From: Polynucleobacter sp.
GTDB taxonomy: Bacteria > Pseudomonadota > Gammaproteobacteria > Burkholderiales > Burkholderiaceae
Assembly (NCBI GenBank): GCA_023254115.1
Contig: JALQYK010000048.1
Location: 1-48,970, forward strand
Reading direction: 5' to 3'
DNA: 48,970 bases
Of this stretch, positions 21,040-28,543 are shown piece after piece. Every line of letters starts with the position of its first letter. Position 1 is the first letter of the stretch. The notes under the pieces were generated by a model. That model saw nothing but the letters and a program-made list of their open reading frames with translations, was not told the origin of the DNA and did no database searches. Made by a program: the position numbers and the translations under genes.

Positions 21040-21351
21040 ATGGCAGATCCAATGCGCGTACGTGCCCAAGAGAATGGCGGCGTAGTTGACGTTAAAGTAT
21101 TGATGAAACACGACATGGAAACAGGTCAACGTAAAGATGCATCAGGTAAAGTAATTCCTGCACATCACATCACGACTTTGACTGCAACATGTAAAGGTAA
21201 GCAAGTATTCGAAGCTCAATTTGGCCCAGCGGTTTCAAAAGACCCATTCTTGAACTTCAAGTTCAAAGGTGGTGCTAAAGGTGACACAGTGAGCATTACT
21301 TGGGTAGATAACAAAAACGACAAACGTACAGACGAAGCAAAAATTAGCTAA
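21040..21351 (+). CDS. soxZ: Sulfur carrier partner SoxZ
   Basis: SoxZ is the partner of SoxY and has an immunoglobulin-like fold. The 103 residues start MADPMRVRAQENGGVVDVKVLM and include PAHHITTLTATCKGKQVF and DPFLNFKFKGGAKGDTVSITW, all typical of SoxZ. It has no signal peptide of its own, as expected for export in complex with SoxY. An AAAGGAAAG ribosome-binding site lies just upstream. A terminator-like hairpin follows the stop. Confidence 0.97.
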   Translation: MADPMRVRAQENGGVVDVKVLMKHDMETGQRKDASGKVIPAHHITTLTATCKGKQVFEAQFGPAVSKDPFLNFKFKGGAKGDTVSITWVDNKNDKRTDEAKIS

Positions 21352-21364
21352 TTTGTATGTGAAT

Positions 21365-21408
21365 AAAGCCCCGCTAATCTATCAATGAATGGCGGGGTTT
21401 TATTTTTA
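21365..21408 (+). terminator. Terminator-like hairpin between soxZ and soxA
   Basis: AAAGCCCCGC at 21365-21374 can pair with GCGGGGTTTT at 21392-21401 (ten pairs, one of them G-U), with a 17-base loop, followed by a T-rich run to about 21408. It lies inside the sox operon, with only 69 bases between soxZ and soxA. It may act as a partial terminator or as a 3' stabiliser that sets soxCDYZ above soxAXB. Confidence 0.7.
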
Positions 21409-21419
21409 GAGGAGCGAAG

Positions 21420-22220
21420 ATGAAGATAAGAATGAAAAGTGCTTTATTAGTCTCTTTGACTGCTTTGGCTGGTGTAGCTATGGCTCAAAGTGCGACTGAT
21501 GACATTGCTAAATATCGCGAGATGATTGCTGATGGTAATCCGTCTGAGTTATATGAAGCGGCGGGTGAAGATCTATGGAAAAAAGCCATGGGTCCTAAAA
21601 ATGCCACATTAGAAAAATGTGATCTTGGCAAAGGTCCTGGTGTAGTAAAAGGTGCAGCAGCAGAATTGCCTCGTTATTTTAAAGATACTAATAAAGTTCA
21701 AGACCTCGAGTCTCGCATCATCACTTGCATGGAAAAGTTGCAAGGCTATGACCCTAAAGAAATCATCAGTGCTGGCTTTGAAAAGGGTAAGCGTAAAGAT
21801 GTGGAGGCAGTAGTTGCTTATGTGGTAACTCACTCTAAAGGCATGAAGATCAATGTGCCGAATAAGCATCCTAAAGAAAAAGAAATGTATGCCATGGGTG
21901 AGAAAGCCTTCTATTTCCAAGGTGGCCCAATGGACTTCTCTTGTGCATCGTGTCACGGTGAAGATGGTAAGCGTATCCGTTTACAAGATTTACCGAATAT
22001 CACCACACAAAAGGGCGCAGCATTAGGTTTTGGTTATTGGCCAGCTTATCGTGTATCTAGTGGTAATTTTTGGACCATGCAGCGTCGTTTGAATGACTGC
22101 TATCGTCAACAACGTTTCCCTGAGCCTATTTATATCTCTGATGTAACGATTGCTTTATCTGTTTACATGGGTGTTAAGGCTAACGGTGGTGAAATGAATA
22201 CGCCAGGATTGAAGCGCTAA
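21420..22220 (+). CDS. soxA: L-cysteine S-thiosulfotransferase subunit SoxA
   Basis: SoxA, with SoxX, oxidatively attaches thiosulfate to the Cys of SoxY. The 266-residue precursor has a Sec signal ending ...VAMA-QS. One haem c site is seen, C175ASCH179. The active-site Cys is in MQRRLNDCYRQQRFPEP; in the family it carries a persulfide and ligates the haem iron. The N-terminal half has two other cysteines (LEKC and IITC) but no CXXCH, so this is a monohaem SoxA rather than the dihaem type. GGAG at 21411-21414 precedes ATG 21420. Confidence 0.96.
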   Translation: MKIRMKSALLVSLTALAGVAMAQSATDDIAKYREMIADGNPSELYEAAGEDLWKKAMGPKNATLEKCDLGKGPGVVKGAAAELPRYFKDTNKVQDLESRIITCMEKLQGYDPKEIISAGFEKGKRKDVEAVVAYVVTHSKGMKINVPNKHPKEKEMYAMGEKAFYFQGGPMDFSCASCHGEDGKRIRLQDLPNITTQKGAALGFGYWPAYRVSSGNFWTMQRRLNDCYRQQRFPEPIYISDVTIALSVYMGVKANGGEMNTPGLKR

Positions 22221-22236
22221 GCCGCGGGAGATACAT

Positions 22237-22842
22237 ATGAAAAAATTAAATTTATTAATTTCTGCAGCTTTGGTTGTTGTCTCAGCCTCTGCAATGGCTC
22301 AAAGTAAATTTGAGAAAGATCACGCCGCAAGTTTTAAGGCGAACGGTATTGCTGGTATGGATCGCCTAGATCGTGATGAAACGCAAAAGTTTTGTTCAGA
22401 TCCTGCGACCTTGGGTGGCAAAGGGGACGCAAAGAAGCGCGAAGCGATTGAAAAAGCCAACATGGCAACAATCAAGTTGCCTTCAGATGGCAAGTATCTA
22501 GGCGATTGGAAAGAAGGCGAGAAGATTGCGCAAAGCGGTCGTGGCGCCACATGGACTGATAAGGCTGACACAGTCATTGGTGGTGGTTGCTATAACTGCC
22601 ATCAAATCAATAAGAAAGAAATTTCGCATGGCAATATTGGCCCATCTCTATGGAACTATGGCAAGATTCGCGGTAACTCTGTAGACGTTGTGCAGTACAC
22701 ATGGGGCAAGATTTATAACGCCAAAGCGTACAACGCATGCAGCAACATGCCTCGCCTTGGACACTTCAAGTTATTAAATGAGGATCAGATGCGCCATGTG
22801 ATGGCACTTTTGTTAGATCCTGAATCACCAGTTAATAAGTAA
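22237..22842 (+). CDS. soxX: Sulfur oxidation c-type cytochrome SoxX
   Basis: SoxX is the electron-accepting cytochrome of the SoxXA complex. The 201-residue precursor has a Sec signal (MKKLNLLISAALVVVSASAMA). The haem site is C118YNCH122, followed by GNIGPSLWNYGKIRG; the axial Met is probably in NMPRLGHF near the C-terminus. It is longer than minimal SoxX, with an N-terminal extension of about 80 residues before the haem domain. It is 16 bases behind soxA and is followed by a terminator. Confidence 0.95.
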   Translation: MKKLNLLISAALVVVSASAMAQSKFEKDHAASFKANGIAGMDRLDRDETQKFCSDPATLGGKGDAKKREAIEKANMATIKLPSDGKYLGDWKEGEKIAQSGRGATWTDKADTVIGGGCYNCHQINKKEISHGNIGPSLWNYGKIRGNSVDVVQYTWGKIYNAKAYNACSNMPRLGHFKLLNEDQMRHVMALLLDPESPVNK

Positions 22843-22855
22843 TTTGTGATGCATC

Positions 22856-22892
22856 AAAGACCGCTACTTCATTCGAATTGGCGGTCTTTTTT
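22856..22892 (+). terminator. Rho-independent terminator after soxX
   Basis: AAAGACCGC at 22856-22864 pairs with GCGGTCTTT at 22881-22889 (nine pairs), with a 16-base loop, followed by TTTT. It lies between soxX and soxB, so soxB may have its own promoter or depend on read-through. Confidence 0.8.
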
Positions 22893-22915
22893 ATTATTCA
22901 AATAAGGTTATTTTT

Positions 22916-24643
22916 ATGTCAATGAATCGTAGAGAGTTTTTGCAAGTTTTAGCAGTTGCTTCAGCAGGTGGCATGGCTTTGAATTCTGATTATTCCAATG
23001 CGCAATCTGCAGCGAACCAGTTTTATGACTTGCCTCGCTTTGGCAATGTGCACTTTCTGCATTTCACTGACTGTCATGCGCAATTAAAGCCAATTTACTT
23101 CCGTGAGCCTGATGTGAATTTGGGTTTTGGTGCGCAGTTAGGTAAAACACCTCACTTGGTGGGTGAGCATCTTTTAAAGGCGCACAACATTAAACCTGGT
23201 ACACGCGAAGCTCATGCGTTTACTTATTTAGATTTTGAAAAAGCTGCTGCTATGTACGGTAAGGTGGGTGGCTTTGCTCACTTGGCTACGCTTGTGAAAA
23301 AGATGAAGGCGAGTCGTCCTGGTTCATTGCTGCTAGATGGTGGTGATACATGGCAGGGTTCTGGCACTTCTTTGTGGACCAATGGCCAAGACATGGTCGA
23401 TGCTTGTTTGGCATTGGGTGTAGATATCATGACGCCTCACTGGGAGATGACTTTAGGTGAAGAGCGTGTGAAGGAGATTGTTGAGAAAGACTTCAAAGGC
23501 AAGATTTCTTTCTTGGCGCAAAACATCAAAACTAATGACTTTGGCGATCAAGTTTTTGATCCGTATGTGATTCGTGAGATGAATGGTGTAAAGGTGGCTG
23601 TGATTGGTCAAGCTTTCCCATACACCCCGATCGCTAACCCACGTTACATGGTAGCGAATTGGACTTTTGGTATTCAAGACGAGAATATGCAAAAGATGGT
23701 GAACGAGGTGCGTGCTAAAGGTGCCAAGGTTGTTGTGGTTCTTTCTCACAACGGTATGGACGTTGACTTGAAGATGGCCAGTCGTGTGACGGGTATTGAT
23801 GCCATCATGGGTGGACATACGCATGATGGCGTACCAACTCCTGTGAAGGTCAAAAATGCGGGGGGTGTAACCCTTGTCACGAACGCTGGTTCAAATGGTA
23901 AATATTTGGGTGTATTGGACTTTAAGGTTAACGGCGGCAAGGTGGCCGATTTCCGTTACAAGTTATTGCCAGTGTTTTCAGACATGATTCCCGCAGATCC
24001 TGCCATGAACAAGTTGATCGATAAGATCCGTGCTCCTTACGAGACCAAGCTAGGTGAGAAGTTAGCTGTCACAGAGGGCTTGCTCTATCGTCGCGGTAAC
24101 TTCAATGGTAGTTTTGACCAACTTATTTTGGACGGTTTGATGGCGGTTAAGAACGCTGAAATTGCATTTTCACCAGGTTTCCGTTGGGGTACATCCTTAT
24201 TGCCAGGTCAAGCCATTACGATGGAACATGTGATGGACCAAACAGCGATTACTTACCCATGGAGCACTGTCACGATGATGAAAGGCGACATGATCAAGAC
24301 TGTTTTAGAAGATATTGCTGACAATCTCTTCAATCCAGATCCTTACTACCAACAAGGTGGTGACATGGTGCGTGTTGGTGGATTGCAATACGCCATTAAT
24401 CCAACAGGTGAGGCGGGTAAACGTATTAGCAACATGATGCTGGGTGGCAAATTAATCGATCCTAACAAGACCTACAAGGTGGCGGGCTGGGCGCCAGTAG
24501 CTGAGGAAGCCAAAGCAGTTGGTGGTGATCCAATTTGGGATGTGGTGGCGAAATACCTCAAAGACATTAAGACCGTTAAAGCCAAGTCTTTGAATATGCC
24601 AAAGATTGAAGGCGCTAAAGGCAATCCAGGATTTGCCGCTTAA
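22916..24643 (+). CDS. soxB: Thiosulfohydrolase SoxB
   Basis: SoxB hydrolyses the terminal sulfone from SoxY-bound thiosulfonate and releases sulfate. The family has a dinuclear manganese centre and a 5'-nucleotidase fold. The 575-residue protein has a Tat signal (MNRREFLQVLAVASAGG). The metal and active-site motifs are HFTDCHAQLKP, DGGDTWQGSGTS, LSHNGMD and GGHTHDG; the C-terminal substrate domain follows. It is full length. The gene comes after the soxX terminator, with AAGG about 9 bases ahead of the ATG. Confidence 0.97.
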   Translation: MSMNRREFLQVLAVASAGGMALNSDYSNAQSAANQFYDLPRFGNVHFLHFTDCHAQLKPIYFREPDVNLGFGAQLGKTPHLVGEHLLKAHNIKPGTREAHAFTYLDFEKAAAMYGKVGGFAHLATLVKKMKASRPGSLLLDGGDTWQGSGTSLWTNGQDMVDACLALGVDIMTPHWEMTLGEERVKEIVEKDFKGKISFLAQNIKTNDFGDQVFDPYVIREMNGVKVAVIGQAFPYTPIANPRYMVANWTFGIQDENMQKMVNEVRAKGAKVVVVLSHNGMDVDLKMASRVTGIDAIMGGHTHDGVPTPVKVKNAGGVTLVTNAGSNGKYLGVLDFKVNGGKVADFRYKLLPVFSDMIPADPAMNKLIDKIRAPYETKLGEKLAVTEGLLYRRGNFNGSFDQLILDGLMAVKNAEIAFSPGFRWGTSLLPGQAITMEHVMDQTAITYPWSTVTMMKGDMIKTVLEDIADNLFNPDPYYQQGGDMVRVGGLQYAINPTGEAGKRISNMMLGGKLIDPNKTYKVAGWAPVAEEAKAVGGDPIWDVVAKYLKDIKTVKAKSLNMPKIEGAKGNPGFAA

Positions 24644-24652
24644 GGAAATTAA

Positions 24653-25336
24653 ATGATGAATATGACCGGTTTATCACTAGCACTTTCCGGTCTTATTCTC
24701 TTTTGGGCTTTTTCAAAAGATCATTGGAAAGTTTTAATTCGTCCTGAAGTTCTTAATTCAGTGTTAGGTGGCATTGTGGCTTTGGGTTTGGCATGGAATA
24801 TACGTGCCCATTTGCCCGGCATGGCGGAAGAAGCTTTGGTTGGTTTGTCATTCCAGTTTTTTGGCGCGTCACTACTTGTAGCGATGTACGGTTTAAGACC
24901 GGCGATTGTGATGTTGGCTGGTGTGACTACGATTGTGGCATTGGTGAGTGGCTGGACTTTGGATCATGCTTTGCGCCAATTTTTGGTTCTTGGCGTGATG
25001 CCTGCCATGTGTGCTTGCGGAATCATGCGCTTAATTGGTGGTTGTTTACCAAAACATTTATTCATATTCATCTTTGGTCATGGCTATGTGGCAGGTGTGT
25101 TGAGCGTCATTCTTCCGGCTGCAGCCCTCATGATTTGGCATCAAACCTTTTGGCCAGCCAGCATGGGCTTATCGATGGATATCGTTGATTGGTTTGTGGC
25201 TTTACTCATCCTTTCATTTACTGAAGGATCTCTTTCGGGCATGCTCTTAGCGGTATTTGTGATTTATAAGCCTCACTGGGTGCCACGATTTAGTGACCAA
25301 GAGTATCTTAAGAGTCAAACCACAAAAATGCCATAA
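24653..25336 (+). CDS. CbiM-like (energy-coupling-factor type) membrane protein
   Basis: This 227-residue protein has about six membrane helices. The middle (LSFQFFGASLLVAMYGLRPA) and the end (FTEGSLSGMLLAVFVIYKPHWVP) match the short CbiM-like permeases of proteobacteria annotated as energy-coupling-factor transporter components, which in better-known systems bind cobalt or nickel. No T component or ATPases (CbiN, CbiQ, CbiO) are nearby. The gene starts 9 bases after soxB and reads as part of the sox transcript. The substrate is unknown. Confidence in the family is moderate, as it rests on pattern memory only. Confidence 0.65.
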   Translation: MMNMTGLSLALSGLILFWAFSKDHWKVLIRPEVLNSVLGGIVALGLAWNIRAHLPGMAEEALVGLSFQFFGASLLVAMYGLRPAIVMLAGVTTIVALVSGWTLDHALRQFLVLGVMPAMCACGIMRLIGGCLPKHLFIFIFGHGYVAGVLSVILPAAALMIWHQTFWPASMGLSMDIVDWFVALLILSFTEGSLSGMLLAVFVIYKPHWVPRFSDQEYLKSQTTKMP

Positions 25337-25377
25337 AATGGCAGGCTTACAAGGTTTGAGCTCTATCTATATCTAAT

Positions 25378-26895
25378 ATGCCTGAAATTGATCTAAATAC
25401 TATTGCAAGTAATGTTATCTGGGCCACATTTGCGGTCACAGTGCTATTGGGTATTGTGTTGCAACAAACTCGTTTTTGCACCATGGGTGCCGTGACCGAT
25501 GTGATCGTGATGGGTGAGTGGACTCGCATGCGCCAATGGTTGCTTGCGATTGGTGTGGCAATCATTGGTGTTGGCTTGATGTCCTATTTGGGTTTGATTG
25601 ATACAGGCAAATCAATTTATACCGGTGCAAGACTAACTTGGTTGTCAACCATTGTTGGTGGCGTGATGTTTGGTTTTGGCATGGTGCTAGCTTCTGGTTG
25701 CGGTAGCAAAACATTGATTCGGATTGGTGCTGGCAATTTGAAGTCTTTGGTGGTTTTTTTGACCTTGGCTTTATCGTCATACATGACACTCAAAGGCGTG
25801 TTTGGTGTTCTAAGAGTTAACACAGTTGATACAGTGGTTTTAACTTTATCAACATCACAAGATTTACCAAGTGTCTTGGCGGCACAGTGGGGTGTTGCAA
25901 AAAATTCTTTGCAACTTGGTCTTGCATTAGTCCTTGGTAGTGCCTTGGTAACTTTTGCATTATCTAGAAAAGATTTTTGGAATTTCAATAATCTTTTAGC
26001 TGGCTTTGGTGTTGGAACTGCAATCCTGGCTATCTGGTGGATTTCAGGGGTGTTAGGTTATGTTGCTGAAGATCCCAACACTTTAGAAGAAGTATTTGTA
26101 GCAACCAATAGTGGTCGCATGGAAAGCTTAACGTATGTAGCTCCTTACGCTTATGTGATTGAGTGGCTCACATTCTTTAGTGATACAAGTAAAAAACTTA
26201 CTCTAGGCATTATTTCTGTATTTGGTTTGGTGATAGGTTCATTGATTTATTCTTTGGTGACCAAGACCTTCCGTTGGGAAAGCTTCAGAAATGCAGAAGA
26301 CACTGGCAACCACCTTGTAGGTGGCGTGCTCATGGGTGTTGGTGGTGTGACAGCAATGGGTTGCACTATTGGTCAAGGCTTAACCGGTATCTCAACCTTA
26401 GCCATCAGTTCATTCATTGCTTTTGCAGCATTTGTTGTGGGAGCAAGTTTGGCGATGAAGTATCTTCAATGGAGAATGCTTCCGCCGCCATGTGAGCCTG
26501 TCGTTGCAGGTAACTCATCTACTTATCATTCAAACACTGGAGGATGTGGCATGCCGCTACAAATCGCTTGTCATACAGACCAATTTGGTACTTTGGGTCA
26601 AATTGCCCCTGAAGACGTTGCTGAAATTGCTCGTCAAGGTTACAAAAGCATCATTAATAATCGCCCAGATGGTGAGGGTGGTCCAATGCAACCATTGAGT
26701 GCTGATGTTGAGGTAGCAGCAAAAGCTTTGGGGCTTAACTATGTCTATCTACCTGTAGTCAGTGGTCAAATCACACTTGAGCAAGCGCAAGAAATGGCAC
26801 GTTTACTAGAAACGCTACCTGGTCCTATTTTGGCATTCTGCCGTTCAGGTGCAAGATCTACTAATCTTTACATGTTGGCTCAACAGGTTGGTTAA
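25378..26895 (+). CDS. YeeE/YedE thiosulfate-type transporter fused to a rhodanese-like DUF442 domain
   Basis: Residues 1-370 form a YeeE/YedE membrane protein of about nine or more helices. The three Cys motifs that relay thiosulfate in TsuA-type members are present: QTRFCTMG (C34), ASGCGSKT (C108) and MGCTIGQG (C329). After a linker rich in Gly, Ser and Asn, residues 392-505 form a DUF442 (TIGR01244-like) domain with the rhodanese-type loop C488RSGARS. DUF442 is found in the BigR-regulated sulfide-detoxification protein Blh. The fusion could move imported thiosulfate or sulfane sulfur straight to a cytoplasmic transferase. GGAGG plus an in-frame ATG at the linker may also give a free DUF442 protein. 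Confidence 0.88.
   Translation: MPEIDLNTIASNVIWATFAVTVLLGIVLQQTRFCTMGAVTDVIVMGEWTRMRQWLLAIGVAIIGVGLMSYLGLIDTGKSIYTGARLTWLSTIVGGVMFGFGMVLASGCGSKTLIRIGAGNLKSLVVFLTLALSSYMTLKGVFGVLRVNTVDTVVLTLSTSQDLPSVLAAQWGVAKNSLQLGLALVLGSALVTFALSRKDFWNFNNLLAGFGVGTAILAIWWISGVLGYVAEDPNTLEEVFVATNSGRMESLTYVAPYAYVIEWLTFFSDTSKKLTLGIISVFGLVIGSLIYSLVTKTFRWESFRNAEDTGNHLVGGVLMGVGGVTAMGCTIGQGLTGISTLAISSFIAFAAFVVGASLAMKYLQWRMLPPPCEPVVAGNSSTYHSNTGGCGMPLQIACHTDQFGTLGQIAPEDVAEIARQGYKSIINNRPDGEGGPMQPLSADVEVAAKALGLNYVYLPVVSGQITLEQAQEMARLLETLPGPILAFCRSGARSTNLYMLAQQVG
26539..26553 (+). promoter_or_regulatory. Possible internal ribosome-binding site and start for a free DUF442 protein
   Basis: GGAGG at 26539-26543 is followed after 7 bases by ATG 26551, which is in frame with the fusion (codon 392) and lies exactly at the start of the DUF442 domain. 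The GGAGG falls on two Gly codons written GGA GGA, although this region mostly uses GGT and GGC. Initiation here would give a 114-residue soluble protein ending at 26895. Confidence 0.5.
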
Positions 26896-26898
26896 TCG

Positions 26899-27705
26899 TT
26901 GGATTTAACTCTGATTGGAGTGGCTCTAGGCATCTTTGTTGGGGTGCTCTTAGGGCTTACTGGTGCTGGTGGTGCCATCTTGTCGGTGCCACTTTTAGGA
27001 TTTTTCCTGCATCTCACTGTGGCTGAGGCTGCGCCAATTGGTTTATTGGCCGTTTCTCTATCTGCTGGTTTAGGTGCTTACCTAGGCCTGCGCTCAAAAA
27101 TCATGCGCTATAAGGCAGCCATGCTGATTGCCAGTGCGGGACTACTTTTTTCACCGATTGGTATATGGCTGGCGCATCAACTGCCTAACTGGCCCTTGGT
27201 CTTAATTTTTTGCTTAGTTTTATTGTTGGTTGCAAGGAATATGTGGATCCAAGCTAAACGAGCATTGGCTGGTCTAGATGATGAGTTGGGTCCGCCTTGT
27301 ATGTTGGATCAAACGATTGGAAAGTTAACCTGGACATTGCCATGTGCAAGAGCACTGGCAATGTCAGGAGCATTGGCTGGTTTCTTTTCCGGATTGCTTG
27401 GGGTGGGTGGTGGCTTCATCATTGTTCCTGCTTTAAGGAAATTCACAGATTTGCCAATGAAGTCCATCGTGGCAACCTCATTAGGTGTTTTGACCATTGT
27501 TTCGTTTGGTGGCGTTTTATTTTCTAATTTATATGGCTCAATGAACTGGTCCTTGGCAATACCATTTGCCTGTGGCTCTGTGGTGGGGTTGTTGATTGGG
27601 CGCCAGGCAGTCAAATCAATTTCAGGGCCCCGTGCTCAACAAGCCTTTGCCGTATTTGCACTGATGATTTCAGTAGCAATGATGATTAAGTTGGTTGTAA
27701 CTTAA
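26899..27705 (+). CDS. TauE/SafE family membrane permease
   Basis: The 268-residue protein has about eight helices in two repeats. The first repeat opens GVLLGLTGAGGAILSVPLLG, the second LAGFFSGLLGVGGGFIIVPAL, the paired glycine-rich motifs of TauE/SafE transporters (sulfite, sulfoacetate or other organosulfur anions). It starts with TTG 26899, three bases past the stop of the YeeE-DUF442 gene. Export of sulfite is a plausible role beside Sox. A YeeE-type and a TauE-type gene also accompany blh in BigR operons. Confidence 0.85.
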   Translation: MDLTLIGVALGIFVGVLLGLTGAGGAILSVPLLGFFLHLTVAEAAPIGLLAVSLSAGLGAYLGLRSKIMRYKAAMLIASAGLLFSPIGIWLAHQLPNWPLVLIFCLVLLLVARNMWIQAKRALAGLDDELGPPCMLDQTIGKLTWTLPCARALAMSGALAGFFSGLLGVGGGFIIVPALRKFTDLPMKSIVATSLGVLTIVSFGGVLFSNLYGSMNWSLAIPFACGSVVGLLIGRQAVKSISGPRAQQAFAVFALMISVAMMIKLVVT

Positions 27706-27758
27706 GTCAATTGAATTAGCCTCAAGCAAGCATTAGCGCTTGGTGATAAATTAATCAC

Positions 27759-28058
27759 ATGGCTCCAATACTAGATTTGGCCAAGCGCCAAACACTTCTT
27801 TCTCAATTACCTGGTTGGATTGTTTTACCAACGAGAGATGCCTTGTATCGAGAGTTTGTTTTCGAAGATTTTCAAGTGGCGTTTCGGTTTATGTCACAAG
27901 TGGCAGTTGTTGCTGAAGAAATGAATCATCATCCGGAGTGGTTTAATATTTGGAATAAGGTTCAGGTCACGCTCTCAACCCATGACAGTGGTGGATTGAC
28001 TGAGAGGGACATTGCTTTAGCAAAAGCCATGGATCACCTAGCAGTGAGTGTGAAATGA
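27759..28058 (+). CDS. 4a-hydroxytetrahydrobiopterin dehydratase (PCD/DCoH family)
   Basis: The 99-residue protein carries the family motif [27 protein letters not shown] (written here in parts: [10 protein letters not shown], then VTLSTHD), with the paired His of the dehydratase active site. It recycles the pterin cofactor of aromatic amino acid hydroxylases, but no phenylalanine hydroxylase is in the window. In bacteria lacking one, the protein may serve molybdopterin or another pterin pathway. The stop overlaps the next start in ATGA. Confidence 0.92.
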   Translation: MAPILDLAKRQTLLSQLPGWIVLPTRDALYREFVFEDFQVAFRFMSQVAVVAEEMNHHPEWFNIWNKVQVTLSTHDSGGLTERDIALAKAMDHLAVSVK

Positions 28059-28534
28059 CTTTTAAAGCCAATCAAGAGAATGGCTATGTTTGGCATATGA
28101 AGCGTAATTGCTCATTCACACCCAAGCAGGTAGGTCTTTTTTATTTATCGATGGTATGTTTCTCGTCTTTAATTGCCTCATACTTTTGGTGGCAAGGAGC
28201 TTGGATGATTTTGCCATTCACATTTGCTGAGTTGCTTGTATTGGGCGTTGCACTTTTAATTTATGCACGCCATGCTAGCGATTATGAAAAAATTAGACTC
28301 AATGGCACAGAGTTCACCATTGAGCTGTTTTTAGGTAATCGCCGTACATTGAAGCATTGGAATGCACCTTGGGTGAGGGTCAAAGATCCGGAGCCCAATG
28401 TGGATGCTAAAAAACATCTGGTAGTACTGGAAATGGGGCAGGAAACTATTCAAATTGGTCAGTTTATTTTTGCCGACCAACGGGCTGGTTTGGCCAAAGA
28501 GATACGCAGTGCACTTAGAGGGGCATTGCACTAA
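28055..28534 (+). CDS. DUF2244 membrane protein
   Basis: The 159-residue protein has [13 protein letters not shown] near the N-terminus and two adjacent helices (about 25-45 and 50-70), followed by a soluble domain of beta type with [16 protein letters not shown]. This is the DUF2244 layout. Such genes often lie in cytochrome c oxidase loci, but none is visible here. It overlaps the pterin dehydratase gene by four bases (ATGA), so the two are coupled. The function is unknown. Confidence 0.82.
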   Translation: MTFKANQENGYVWHMKRNCSFTPKQVGLFYLSMVCFSSLIASYFWWQGAWMILPFTFAELLVLGVALLIYARHASDYEKIRLNGTEFTIELFLGNRRTLKHWNAPWVRVKDPEPNVDAKKHLVVLEMGQETIQIGQFIFADQRAGLAKEIRSALRGALH

Positions 28535-28543
28535 AATCGCTGA

